In this document: positions 1 through 8,403 of the stretch, in pieces
Layout: every line of letters begins with the position of its first letter
Position numbering within the stretch: position 1 is the stretch's first letter
Source of the DNA: DATELY01 sp035276085
GTDB taxonomy: Bacteria; Pseudomonadota; Gammaproteobacteria; Steroidobacterales; Steroidobacteraceae
DNA: 32,396 bases
Direction: 5' to 3'
Assembly (NCBI GenBank): GCA_035276085.1
Contig: DATELY010000010.1
Span: 1-32,396, forward strand
The notes under the pieces: generated by a model
Database searches by the model: none
What the model saw: only the letters and a program-made list of their open reading frames with translations
What the model was told of the DNA's origin: nothing
Made by a program: the position numbers and the translations under genes

Positions 1-27
1 CCCTTGTGAAGCGTTGAATGATTGCTC

Positions 28-1137
28 TTAGTAGGTCACTACGGAACGAATCGACTCGCCCTTGTGCATGAGATCGAAGGCATCGTTGATCTTCGCCAGC
101 GGCAGCTTGTGCGTGATCAGATCGTCGATGTTGATTTTGCCGTCCATGTACCAGTCGACGATCTTCGGCACATCCGTGCGGCCGCGCGCACCGCCGAACG
201 CCGTGCCTTTCCAAACCCGTCCGGTGACGAGCTGGAACGGGCGCGTCTTGATCTCCTGGCCCGCGCCTGCGACACCGATGATCACCGATTCGCCCCAGCC
301 GCGATGGCAGCATTCGAGGGCCTGGCGCATCAGCTCGGTGTTGCCCACACATTCGAAACTGTAGTCGGCACCGCCGTCGGTGAGACTCACCAGGTACGCA
401 ACGAGATCGCCGCCCACTTCCTTCGGATTGACGAAGTGCGTCATGCCGAACTTCTCTGCCAGTGTCTTGCGGCGCGGGTTGATATCGACACCGACGATCT
501 TGTTGGCGCCCGCGAGCCGCGCGCCTTGAATGACGTTCAAGCCGATGCCACCGAGACCGAAGACCACCACATTCGCACCCGGCTCGACTTTAGCCGTGTT
601 GATTACGGCACCGATGCCCGTCGTGACGCCGCAGCCGATGTAGCACACCTTGTCGAAGGGAGCGTCCTCGCGAATCTTTGCAACGGCGATTTCGGGCAGC
701 ACGGTGTAGTTCGAGAACGTCGAACAGCCCATGTAGTGATACACCGGCGTGCCATCCAACGAGAAGCGCGACGTGCCATCCGGCATCACGCCCTTGCCCT
801 GCGTGGCACGAATGGCCGTGCAGAGATTCGTCTTGCGTGACAGGCACGATTTGCACTGCCGGCATTCGGGTGTGTAGAGAGGGATCACGTGATCACCCTT
901 TTTTACCGACGTAACGCCGGGACCGACATCGACGACGACACCGGCGCCTTCGTGACCGAAGATGCAGGGGAAGATGCCTTCCGGGTCAGCGCCGGAGCGG
1001 GTGAATTCATCGGTGTGACAGACCCCCGTGGCCTTGAGCTCGACGAGCACTTCGCCGGCCTTGGGGCCATCCAGATCCAACGTCACGATCTCGAGCGGTT
1101 TGCCCGCCTGATAAGCGATCGCTGCCTGTGTTTTCAT
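28..1137 (-). CDS. frmA: S-(hydroxymethyl)glutathione dehydrogenase / class III alcohol dehydrogenase
   Basis: This 369-residue protein is a zinc-dependent medium-chain dehydrogenase that oxidises S-hydroxymethylglutathione (formaldehyde plus glutathione) to S-formylglutathione with NAD+, in the cytoplasm. Visible features are the catalytic zinc region with Cys40 and His62-Glu63, the structural zinc cluster Cys92, Cys95, Cys98 and Cys106, and a Rossmann motif GLGGIGLNV near residues 193-201. The length is normal for the class III family, and the protein begins at the first ATG with a regular family N-terminus (MKTQAAIAYQAGKPLEI). It is divergent from the formate dehydrogenase operon, which fits a formaldehyde detoxification pair. 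The usual partner, S-formylglutathione hydrolase, is not seen; it could lie upstream of position 1. A general zinc alcohol dehydrogenase is the only real alternative. Confidence 0.95.
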   Translation of the reverse strand: MKTQAAIAYQAGKPLEIVTLDLDGPKAGEVLVELKATGVCHTDEFTRSGADPEGIFPCIFGHEGAGVVVDVGPGVTSVKKGDHVIPLYTPECRQCKSCLSRKTNLCTAIRATQGKGVMPDGTSRFSLDGTPVYHYMGCSTFSNYTVLPEIAVAKIREDAPFDKVCYIGCGVTTGIGAVINTAKVEPGANVVVFGLGGIGLNVIQGARLAGANKIVGVDINPRRKTLAEKFGMTHFVNPKEVGGDLVAYLVSLTDGGADYSFECVGNTELMRQALECCHRGWGESVIIGVAGAGQEIKTRPFQLVTGRVWKGTAFGGARGRTDVPKIVDWYMDGKINIDDLITHKLPLAKINDAFDLMHKGESIRSVVTY

Positions 1138-1304
1138 GATGTGTACTTTAATTCCACTTGTCCTGGATTGTGAGAGCGTAACGGCGTGGATTGTAGATAT
1201 CTTTCCTGAGAGCGCAGCGCTTTTACCGAAAGAGAACTGACTTGCAGTCCTGCGCGTAACGAGTCGACGACGCAGTGAAACATGATATAGATTGATGCGT
1301 AGGA

Positions 1305-1328
1305 GATCGCGTACTCAACGTCGCGATC
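1305..1328. promoter_or_regulatory. Inverted repeat upstream of fdsG (candidate operator or 5' UTR hairpin)
   Basis: GATCGCG (1305-1311) and CGCGATC (1322-1328) form a perfect 7-bp inverted repeat with a 10-nt spacer. It lies 17 bp before the fdsG start, in the 207-bp divergent region between frmA and fdsG. A weak -10-like TATAGA is at 1286-1291. The symmetry is seen directly; a role as a repressor/activator site is inference. No regulator gene for the operon is in the window. Confidence 0.4.
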
Positions 1329-1344
1329 GATTCATTTCGTACGC

Positions 1345-1827
1345 ATGACTACTACCAAGACGCAGGCCGTGAACGAGGATTTGAAAGTTATTCTGGACGA
1401 TCATGCGAGCCGCCCGGGGCCGCTCTTGCTCGTGCTGCATGCCGTCCAGCAGAAGTATGGGTATGTTCCCGAAGAGGCGGTGCCATTCATTGCGGAGCGG
1501 CTGAATCTGTCACGCGCTGAAGTACACGGAGTGATCAGCTTCTATCACTACTTCCGGCGCACCGCTCCGGGCAAGCACCTCGTTCAGGTGTGTCGGGCCG
1601 AAGCATGCCAGTCGATGGGTGCCGAGCACCTTGCACAACATGCCCAGCGGCGGCTGCAGATCCAGTTCCATGAGACGACGGCGGATGGGCGCTTCTCCCT
1701 GGAACCGGTGTATTGCCTCGGCAACTGTGCCTGCTCGCCGGCCGTGATGATCGACGGTGAGTTGTTCGGGCGCGTGTCCCCGCAGCGCTTCGATGCGCTG
1801 CTCGCGGACCATGAGGCACAACGATGA
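1345..1827 (+). CDS. fdsG: NAD-dependent formate dehydrogenase, gamma subunit (NuoE-like)
   Basis: This 160-residue protein is the small [2Fe-2S] subunit of the soluble FDS-type formate dehydrogenase. It is homologous to NuoE and pairs with the FMN/NADH subunit FdsB to pass electrons toward NAD+. The thioredoxin-like [2Fe-2S] ligands are visible as Cys83, Cys88, Cys124 and Cys128. The N-terminal helical part (VLHAVQQKYGYVP, then SRAEVHGVISFYHYF) is typical of the family. Its stop codon overlaps the fdsB start in an ATGA tetranucleotide at 1824-1827, so the two are translationally coupled. No good Shine-Dalgarno precedes the ATG at 1345, but the N-terminus matches the family length. Confidence 0.93.
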   Translation: MTTTKTQAVNEDLKVILDDHASRPGPLLLVLHAVQQKYGYVPEEAVPFIAERLNLSRAEVHGVISFYHYFRRTAPGKHLVQVCRAEACQSMGAEHLAQHAQRRLQIQFHETTADGRFSLEPVYCLGNCACSPAVMIDGELFGRVSPQRFDALLADHEAQR

Positions 1828-3368
1828 GCGCCGTCGTCTACGTACCCAGGGATGCGGCCGCGTTGTCTCTCGGCGCGGACCAGGTCGCACGCGCGCTCGA
1901 GCGTGAAGCCACGGTGCGCGGCATCGATCTCACGATCAAGCGCAATGGCTCACGCGGCATGTGTTGGCTCGAGCCACTGGTCGAAGTCGCCGTAGACGGT
2001 GAACGATATGGCTATGGGCCCGTGAGCGAGCGCGATGTCCCCGGGCTGTTCGCCGCCGATTTTCTGCGCAATGGTCGGCATGCCCTGCAGCTCGGCCGCG
2101 TGCATGAGATTCCTTATTTCAGCAGCCAACAGCGCTTGACGTTCGCACGTGTCGGCGTGATCGAGCCGGACAGCTTGAGCGACTACGTAGCCCATGGAGG
2201 CTATCAGGGTTTACGCAATGCGCTGGGCCTCAAGCGGGAAGAGATCGTGCAGATCGTCACGGACTCGGGCTTGCGCGGTCGCGGCGGCGCAGCGTTTCCA
2301 ACGGGCATCAAATGGAAGACGGTGCTCGATGCGCCAGCGAAGCAAAAGTACGTGACTTGCAATGCCGACGAAGGAGACTCGGGCACGTTTTCCGACCGCA
2401 TGCTGATGGAGGGCGATCCGTTCGTGCTGATCGAAGGCATGACGATTGCCGGACTTGCCGTGGGTGCCACGCAAGGCTTCATCTATTTGCGCATCGAGTA
2501 TCCCCACGCCTATCGCGCGCTCGTGGATGCCATTCAGCTCGCCTATCGCGCCCGCTATCTGGGTGCCGATGTGCTGGGCAGCGGGCGTCGCTTCGATCTG
2601 GAAGTGCGGTTGGGCGCGGGCGCCTACATCTGCGGTGAAGAGACTTCGATGCTCGAGAGCCTGGAAGGCCGGCGCGGTGAAGTGCGCGTGAGGCCGCCAC
2701 TACCGGCCATCAAGGGCTTGTTCGGACAACCGACGATCGTCAACAACGTGATTTCGCTGGCGAGCGTGCCGATCATCCTGACCCGCGGAGCCGAGTATTA
2801 CCGCAACTTCGGTGTGGGGCGTTCGCACGGGACGTTGCCCATCCAGCTCGCGGGTAACATCAAGCGCGGCGGTCTCGTCGAGCGCGCCTTCGGTGTGAGT
2901 TTGCGGGAGCTGCTGTATGACTATGGCGGCGGCTCGGCCTCGGGTCGGCCCATCCGGGCGGTGCAGATCGGCGGTCCCTTGGGCGCGTACATTCCCGCGT
3001 CGCAGTTCGACACGATCATCGACTACGAAGCGCTCAGCAGCATTGGTGCGCTGCTCGGACATGGCGGTATTGTCGTATTCGACGACAGCGTCGATATGGC
3101 ACGCATGGCCCGCTATGCGATGGAGTTCTGTGCCATCGAGTCATGCGGCAAGTGCACACCCTGCCGGATCGGCTCCACTCGCGGGGTGGAGGTCATCGAT
3201 CGCATTCTGTACGGCGTCGATCGCACGCAGAACCTGCGCCTGCTCGAGGACCTTTGCGAGACCATGGCGGAGGGCTCACTCTGTGGTCTGGGTGGCATGA
3301 CGCCGTTTCCGGTTCGAAGCGCGCTGCATCACTTCAGGGACGATTTCACGAAGCCTCCGGCGAGGTAG
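1824..3368 (+). CDS. fdsB: NAD-dependent formate dehydrogenase, beta subunit (NuoF-like)
   Basis: This 514-residue flavoprotein subunit binds FMN and NAD+ and carries a [4Fe-4S] cluster, passing electrons from formate oxidation to NAD+. It has an N-terminal thioredoxin-like extension of about 110 residues, then the NuoF core. The glycine-rich NADH/FMN motif RGRGGAAFPTG is at 151-161, and a second nucleotide/FMN region (GAGAYICGEETSMLESLEG) lies near 262-280. The [4Fe-4S] ligands are Cys441, Cys444, Cys447 and Cys487. It overlaps fdsG by 4 nt and is followed by fdsA after 5 nt. The fusion of a FdsG-like N-terminal region to NuoF is normal for FdsB. Confidence 0.94.
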   Translation: MSAVVYVPRDAAALSLGADQVARALEREATVRGIDLTIKRNGSRGMCWLEPLVEVAVDGERYGYGPVSERDVPGLFAADFLRNGRHALQLGRVHEIPYFSSQQRLTFARVGVIEPDSLSDYVAHGGYQGLRNALGLKREEIVQIVTDSGLRGRGGAAFPTGIKWKTVLDAPAKQKYVTCNADEGDSGTFSDRMLMEGDPFVLIEGMTIAGLAVGATQGFIYLRIEYPHAYRALVDAIQLAYRARYLGADVLGSGRRFDLEVRLGAGAYICGEETSMLESLEGRRGEVRVRPPLPAIKGLFGQPTIVNNVISLASVPIILTRGAEYYRNFGVGRSHGTLPIQLAGNIKRGGLVERAFGVSLRELLYDYGGGSASGRPIRAVQIGGPLGAYIPASQFDTIIDYEALSSIGALLGHGGIVVFDDSVDMARMARYAMEFCAIESCGKCTPCRIGSTRGVEVIDRILYGVDRTQNLRLLEDLCETMAEGSLCGLGGMTPFPVRSALHHFRDDFTKPPAR

Positions 3369-3373
3369 CTTTC

Positions 3374-6220
3374 ATGTATTCCCTGGATCACTACGACCTT
3401 GGCACACCGCCAAGCGACAGCATCGAAGCAGTTGCACTCGAGATCGATGGTCAGCCGGTCACGGTTCCGGCAGGCACATCGGTGATGCGCGCAGCAGCCA
3501 TGGCGCGCAAGCAGATCCCCAAGCTGTGCGCGACCGATACGCTGAACCCGTTCGGTTCCTGCCGTCTGTGCCTGGTCGAGATCGAAGGACGCAAAGGCTA
3601 TCCCGCGTCGTGCACGACGCAGGTTGCTGCGGGCATGAAGATCAAGACGAACAGCGAGGCGCTCACACGCTTGCGTCGCGGCGTCATGGAACTCTATTTG
3701 TCGGATCACCCGCAAGAGCTCGTCAGCGACCAGGTGCCGGTGCGCACCGAGATCAAGGAGATGGCACGCGTCGTCGGGTGCACGGACAACCGCTATGGTG
3801 CCGAGGGTGTCCGCCATACCGGCGCCGCTGTCGACGACAGCAATCCCTATTTCCGCTTCGATCCGAACGCTTGCATCGTGTGCTCGCGCTGTGTACGCGC
3901 CTGTGACGAGGTGCAGGGCACGTTCGCTTTGACGATCGAAGGCCGCGGGTTCCACTCCCGCGTGGTTGCGAGTCAGGACGAGCGCTTCATCGAGTCTGAG
4001 TGCGTCTCGTGCGGTGCGTGCATCGAAGCGTGTCCGACCACCGCTCTGCAGGAGAAATCGTTAGTGGCCTCGGTCCCCGAGCGCGCAGTGACCACGACCT
4101 GCGCTTACTGCGGGGTCGGTTGCTCATTGAAGGCGGAAATGAAGGGCGAAACCGTGGTGCGCATGGTGCCTGACCGTGCCGGTCACGCGAATCGTGGCCA
4201 TGCCTGCGTGAAGGGCCGCTTCGCGTACGGCTACGCCACTCACAAAGATCGTGTTCTCAAGCCGATGATCCGCTCGAAGATCAGCGACCCATGGCAGGAG
4301 GTCACGTGGGATGAGGCGATCGGCTACGCCGCGCGTGAGTTCAAACGCCTGCAGACGCAGTACGGCAAAGATTCGATCGGGGGTATCACCTCATCGCGAT
4401 GCACCAACGAGGAAGCGTACCTCGTGCAGAAGCTGGTGCGCGCTGCGTTCGGGAACAACAACGTGGACACGTGCGCGCGCGTGTGTCATTCGCCCACGGG
4501 TTATGGCTTGAAGCAAACACTGGGTGAGTCGGCTGGCACGCAGGCGTTCACTTCCGTCATGAAGTCCGACGTCATTTTGTTGATCGGTGCCAATCCGACG
4601 GAGGGTCACCCGGTATTCGCGTCGCAGTTGAAGCGTCGGCTGCGGCAAGGCGCCAAGCTCATCATCGTCGATCCGCGTGCCATTGCATTGGTGCGCACAC
4701 CGCACGTGCAGGCGGACTATCACTTGCAGCTGACACCGGGCACGAACGTCGCAGTGATGAACGCACTCGCTCATGTCGTCGTCACCGAAGGCTTGGTGCG
4801 CGAGTCCTTTGTCAGCGAACGCTGCGAACGGGACTCGTACGAGAAGTGGAAGGCGTTCGTGGCGCATCCGGATCGCTCGCCCGAAGCAACCGCCGGTGTC
4901 ACGGGTCTTTCGGCTGACCTGGTGCGGGCAGCCGCTCGCCTGTATGCAAGCGCCGGTAACGCGGCGATCTACTATGGGCTCGGTGTGACCGAGCACAGTC
5001 AGGGAACCACCATGGTGATGTGCATCGCGAACCTCGCGATGGCCACGGGCAACCTCGGTCGGGAAGGCGTGGGTGTCAATCCGCTGCGCGGTCAGAACAA
5101 TGTGCAAGGCTCTTGCGACATGGGTTCGTTCCCGCATGAGCTCAGCGGCTACCGACACATTTCGGATCAGGCGGCGCGCGCGTTGTTCGAGTCGGCATGG
5201 CACGTGACGCTCGATGCCGAACCGGGTCTGCGCATTCCCAACATGTTCGAGGCGGCACTCGATGGCAGCTTCAAAGGCATGTATATCCAGGGCGAGGACA
5301 TGGCGCAGTCCGATCCCAACACACAGCACGTCACGGCCGCGTTGTCGGCGCTGGAGTGTGTCGTCGTGCAGGACTTGTTCCTGAACGAGACGGCGAAGTA
5401 CGCGCACGTGTTCCTGCCCGGCTCGTCGTTCCTGGAAAAGGATGGCACGTTCACGAATGCCGAACGACGCATCTCGCGTGTGCGCAAGGTCATGCAGCCG
5501 TACGCCGGTCTGGAGGATTGGGAAGTCACGGTGCGATTGTCCAATGCACTGGGCTATGCGATGAACTATGCGCACCCGTCCGAGATCATGGCCGAGATCG
5601 CGGCGCTGACCCCGACATTCACAGGCGTGAGCTATGAAAAGCTGGATCGTCTGGGCAGCATCCAGTGGCCTTGCAACCAGAGCGCGCCGGATGGCACGCC
5701 CACCATGCACATCGATCACTTTGTGCGCGGCAAGGGCAAATTCTTCGTCACCGAGTATGTGCCCACGAGCGAGCGCACGACGAGCCGCTTCCCGCTGATC
5801 CTCACCACGGGTCGTGTGCTGACTCAATACAACGTCGGCGCGCAGACGCGGCGCACGGACAACGTGCTATGGCACGATGAAGATCGGCTGGAAATCCATC
5901 CGCATGATGCCGACACGCGCGGTATTGCCACGGGCGATTGGGTGGGCATTGCAAGCAGAGCAGGGGACACCGTGCTGCGCGCATTGGTCACGGAACGTGT
6001 GCAGCCCGGGGTCGTATACACGACGTTTCACTTCCCCGAGTCGGGTGCCAACGTCGTGACTACGGAGAACTCCGACTGGGCCACGAATTGCCCCGAATAC
6101 AAAGTCACTGCAGTACAGGCGATCAAAGTCACGCAACCATCGGTGTGGCAGCAGCGCTTCCGTGAAATCAGCGAGCGGCAAAAGCGCATTGTGCGAGGCA
6201 AGCGTGTCAGTCACATCTGA
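3374..6220 (+). CDS. fdsA: NAD-dependent formate dehydrogenase, alpha (catalytic molybdenum) subunit
   Basis: This 948-residue catalytic subunit oxidises formate to CO2 at a bis-molybdopterin centre. In order it has an N-terminal [2Fe-2S] ferredoxin domain (Cys in PKLCATD, SCRLC and ASCTT, about residues 50-82), two [4Fe-4S] motifs (CIVCSRCVRAC, then CVSCGACIEAC), a further cluster with Cys243, Cys246 and Cys250, the molybdopterin domain, and a C-terminal dinucleotide-binding domain. The active site ARVCHSP contains Cys371 at the place where some formate dehydrogenases have selenocysteine, so this is a cysteine enzyme. I chose ATG 3374, 5 nt after fdsB. The open frame continues upstream to 3143 inside fdsB, but the residues encoded there do not look like the family. 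Confidence 0.95.
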   Translation: MYSLDHYDLGTPPSDSIEAVALEIDGQPVTVPAGTSVMRAAAMARKQIPKLCATDTLNPFGSCRLCLVEIEGRKGYPASCTTQVAAGMKIKTNSEALTRLRRGVMELYLSDHPQELVSDQVPVRTEIKEMARVVGCTDNRYGAEGVRHTGAAVDDSNPYFRFDPNACIVCSRCVRACDEVQGTFALTIEGRGFHSRVVASQDERFIESECVSCGACIEACPTTALQEKSLVASVPERAVTTTCAYCGVGCSLKAEMKGETVVRMVPDRAGHANRGHACVKGRFAYGYATHKDRVLKPMIRSKISDPWQEVTWDEAIGYAAREFKRLQTQYGKDSIGGITSSRCTNEEAYLVQKLVRAAFGNNNVDTCARVCHSPTGYGLKQTLGESAGTQAFTSVMKSDVILLIGANPTEGHPVFASQLKRRLRQGAKLIIVDPRAIALVRTPHVQADYHLQLTPGTNVAVMNALAHVVVTEGLVRESFVSERCERDSYEKWKAFVAHPDRSPEATAGVTGLSADLVRAAARLYASAGNAAIYYGLGVTEHSQGTTMVMCIANLAMATGNLGREGVGVNPLRGQNNVQGSCDMGSFPHELSGYRHISDQAARALFESAWHVTLDAEPGLRIPNMFEAALDGSFKGMYIQGEDMAQSDPNTQHVTAALSALECVVVQDLFLNETAKYAHVFLPGSSFLEKDGTFTNAERRISRVRKVMQPYAGLEDWEVTVRLSNALGYAMNYAHPSEIMAEIAALTPTFTGVSYEKLDRLGSIQWPCNQSAPDGTPTMHIDHFVRGKGKFFVTEYVPTSERTTSRFPLILTTGRVLTQYNVGAQTRRTDNVLWHDEDRLEIHPHDADTRGIATGDWVGIASRAGDTVLRALVTERVQPGVVYTTFHFPESGANVVTTENSDWATNCPEYKVTAVQAIKVTQPSVWQQRFREISERQKRIVRGKRVSHI

Positions 6221-7040
6221 GACGCATTCACGCGCCGCCGCGCCGCTATCGACCTATCGCGAAGTCGATGTTCAGCGTGAAGACGGCGGCTGCATCGAGC
6301 GTACGACGGACTACGTTGCCGAGGAATGTCCGGTCGCCTTGCTCTATCACAACGTACCGCACGTCGTGATGCTGGCCTCGCCCGCGGATCTGGAAGATCT
6401 GGGCGTGGGGTTCACATTGAGCGAAGGCTTGGTCTCCACGCCGAGCGAGATTCGCGGCGTCGAGCTGATCAGGCACGCGGACTCGCTTGCGGTTCACTTG
6501 CAGATTGCTGCCGAACGTTTTTCCGCGCTATTGCGGCGCCAGCGCAATCTGACGGGTCGCACGGGCTGCGGGCTGTGCGGCGTGGAGAGCATCGAGGAAG
6601 CCATCCGCCGTCCTCCGGCCGTTCGGCCGGGATTGCGTGTGAAGGCGCTCGAATTGCATGCCGAGCTCGCACGATTGCATACCCAACAGCCGTTGAACCT
6701 CGCGACAGGTAGCGTTCACGCGGTCGCCTGGGCGGTGCCGGGCAAAGGTATCCAGCTCGTACGTGAGGATGTCGGACGGCACAACGCATTGGATAAAGTC
6801 ATTGGCGCATTGGTTCGCGCCGGCACCGATGTCAGCGAGGGCTACTTCATCATCAGCAGTCGAGCAAGCTATGAGATGGTGCAGAAAGCGGCCGCGGTGG
6901 GCGTGTCGCTCGTCGCTGCCGTGTCGGCGCCGACAGCAATGGCCATCGATGTGGCGGCAGACGCGGGCGTGACGCTCATCGGCTTTGCGCGCAACGATCG
7001 CCATGTCGTGTATGCACATCCAGAGCGGTTACAGGACTAA
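6204..7040 (+). CDS. fdhD: Formate dehydrogenase accessory sulfurtransferase FdhD
   Basis: FdhD (FdsC in FDS operons) transfers sulfur from a cysteine desulfurase to the molybdenum cofactor, which is needed for active formate dehydrogenase. The conserved cysteine pair CGLC lies in TGRTGCGLCGVES, and a C-terminal motif REDVGRHNALDKVIG is clear. The frame opens at ATG 6162, but the first residues there read as fdsA overlap. GTG 6204, 17 bp before the fdsA stop, leaves a start closer to the usual FdhD N-terminus; ATG 6162 (292 residues) remains possible. It sits between fdsA and fdsD, the common FDS operon order, with 5 nt to fdsD. Confidence 0.92.
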   Translation: MSVTSETHSRAAAPLSTYREVDVQREDGGCIERTTDYVAEECPVALLYHNVPHVVMLASPADLEDLGVGFTLSEGLVSTPSEIRGVELIRHADSLAVHLQIAAERFSALLRRQRNLTGRTGCGLCGVESIEEAIRRPPAVRPGLRVKALELHAELARLHTQQPLNLATGSVHAVAWAVPGKGIQLVREDVGRHNALDKVIGALVRAGTDVSEGYFIISSRASYEMVQKAAAVGVSLVAAVSAPTAMAIDVAADAGVTLIGFARNDRHVVYAHPERLQD

Positions 7041-7045
7041 AGCGC

Positions 7046-7285
7046 ATGCGCAGCGAACAACTGGTGACGATGGTCAACGAAATTGCTGCGTTCTTTCAGG
7101 GCGCTGATGGTGAGACGAAGGGCGCGGAGAATGTTGAGAACCATTTGCGCCGGTATTGGGACCCACGGATGCGCAAGCAGATCATCGAATACGCCTCGAA
7201 GCAGGGCGAAGGGCTGGCACCGCTCGCAAAAGCCGGCATCGATTTGCTGGCGCGCAGCGCACCGACTCGCTCCACGCAAGGTTGA
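7046..7285 (+). CDS. fdsD: Formate dehydrogenase, delta subunit
   Basis: This 79-residue soluble protein matches the small delta subunit of FDS formate dehydrogenases. FdsD is required for a stable or active enzyme but carries no cofactor. Recognisable features are the N-terminal LVTMVNEIAAFF, the HLRRYWDPRMRKQI block, and the C-terminal GLAPLAKAGIDLL. It is the last gene of the operon, 5 nt after fdhD. The product has the expected length for the family. Confidence 0.9.
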   Translation: MRSEQLVTMVNEIAAFFQGADGETKGAENVENHLRRYWDPRMRKQIIEYASKQGEGLAPLAKAGIDLLARSAPTRSTQG

Positions 7286-7663
7286 ACACACCATTGCACG
7301 GAAGATGATCGTCCGACCGGCACCGTTCCGCGAAGCGGTCTGACGGGGTGACAGAAGGGAACCTGCCTCGGAGTCGATCACGCCGATGCTTGCTGTCCAC
7401 CGGCCACCCGGTCGATCCCATCGACCAGCGGCTTCGATGTGCGCCTTGGCGGCGACACGCCTATTCACAATTGGCAAGCTGCGATTTCTCCCACTAGTAA
7501 ACTACGAACCAAACCTCCGAAATCGTGTAGTCCAAATCCGATAGCATTCAACGGGGTCTTTCCTGGCGCTGAGTCCGGGCTCGAAACAGCGCTCAATAGA
7601 TAGATAGCACAGAAGAGAACGGGCGAGGGCTGCCCGTGGTCGACCGATGGGTTCGACAGGTCG
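7286..7663. other. 378-bp intergenic region between fdsD and the lasso B gene
   Basis: No convincing gene is present on either strand. An imperfect hairpin (ACCGTTC 7322-7328, loop CGC, GAA then CGGT to 7339 with one bulged G) could end the fds transcript but has no T-run. From about 7465 to 7600 the sequence is clearly more AT-rich than its surroundings, as expected for a promoter region of the lasso B-C genes. I searched by eye for a lasso precursor (a leader ending T-x-G, with Asp/Glu at core position 7-9) and found none here. Confidence 0.5.
7471..7500 (+). promoter_or_regulatory. Weak sigma70-like promoter candidate for the lasso B-C genes
   Basis: TTGGCA (7471-7476) resembles a -35 box and TAGTAA (7495-7500) is a poor -10 box at 18-bp spacing, inside the AT-rich patch. 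The match is weak and an ECF-type promoter is equally possible. Confidence 0.2.
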
Positions 7664-8395
7664 ATGGACCGGAGTTCAAGGTTGAACACCGCAGGACAAC
7701 AATACTGGCTCGCGCCTCACGTGCACGTCTGTGTCACGGACGATTACGCTGTTTTGCTGGATTTGCGTCGGGACAAGTACATCGGGATCGGGCGCGAACA
7801 CCTGCCGGCCCTTGCCGCTTCAGTCAGCGGCTGGCCCACCACGACCCAAGTCGACTCTGCTCCGCCATCCACAGCGCTTCTGCACAAGATGCTTTCCACC
7901 GGGATGCTGACCACCGATCCCGTCATTGGCAAGGAAGCGCGGCCACCGGTGATCTCGCAGCCCCGATTCGCGGCGCTCGAAGCGGACCTCGAGTACCGGC
8001 CTCGGGTAACCGTCCGAACTGTGTCGCAGGTGTTGATTGCAGCGGTGACAGCGAGAGCACTCTTGAAGTGGCGTCCGATCGAATTCGTCGTCGCCCGCGT
8101 GCAGCGCCGCAAGGAGCGGCAGTGTGCGGAAAGCGAATTCGACCTCGCCGCCGCGCGCCCGCTCATAGAGGCGTTTCTCTATCTGCGGCCGCTGTTTTTC
8201 ACGACCAAAGACCAATGCTTGTTCGATTCGCTCGTGCTCGTCGAACTGCTGGCGCGCAATCGCCTCTTTCCCATCTGGTTGTTCGCTGTATCGACCAATC
8301 CGTTCAGGGCTCACAGTTGGGTGCAGGCGGGCGATCGCGTCTTGAACGACCTGCCCGAACGCGTCTGCCGATTCACACCCATTCTCGCCGTGTAG
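7664..8395 (+). CDS. Lasso peptide leader peptidase: fused RRE (B1) and transglutaminase-like protease (B2)
   Basis: This 243-residue protein is the lasso B protein. Residues about 12-90 form a PqqD-like RiPP recognition element (YWLAPHVHVCV, then DDYAVLLDLRRDKYIGI) that binds the precursor leader. The C-terminal part is the transglutaminase-like (Transglut_core3) leader peptidase with a visible Cys185 (KDQCLFDSL), His217 (RAHSWV) and Asp229 (VLND), the expected catalytic triad. Fused B1-B2 is the usual proteobacterial form. The gene is followed by the synthetase gene after 8 nt. ATG 7664 has a poor ribosome site; TTG 7682 is preceded by GGAG at 7671-7674 with 7-nt spacing and may be the true start. 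Together with the C gene this makes a lasso system near-certain. Confidence 0.9.
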   Translation: MDRSSRLNTAGQQYWLAPHVHVCVTDDYAVLLDLRRDKYIGIGREHLPALAASVSGWPTTTQVDSAPPSTALLHKMLSTGMLTTDPVIGKEARPPVISQPRFAALEADLEYRPRVTVRTVSQVLIAAVTARALLKWRPIEFVVARVQRRKERQCAESEFDLAAARPLIEAFLYLRPLFFTTKDQCLFDSLVLVELLARNRLFPIWLFAVSTNPFRAHSWVQAGDRVLNDLPERVCRFTPILAV

Positions 8396-8403
8396 GCGCG
8401 CAC

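Noticed and set aside
3143..3373. In-frame extension of fdsA into the fdsB coding region
   Set aside because: The residues do not match the ferredoxin-like N-terminus and the span is fully used by fdsB; ATG 3374 fits better.
4391..5827. Long minus-strand open frame (478 codons) opposite fdsA
   Set aside because: It is an antisense shadow with low-complexity Arg/His composition and no family character.
7386..7544. Short frame before the lasso B gene with TIGKLRFLPLV near its end, considered as a second precursor
   Set aside because: It has Thr at -2 of a Gly, but no Asp/Glu at core position 7-9, no leader resemblance and no ribosome site.
7636..8403. Frame joining the lasso B region to the C synthetase, which would suggest a fusion
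   Set aside because: The B protein is read in a different frame over the same span with clear catalytic residues; the long frame is only open by GC bias.
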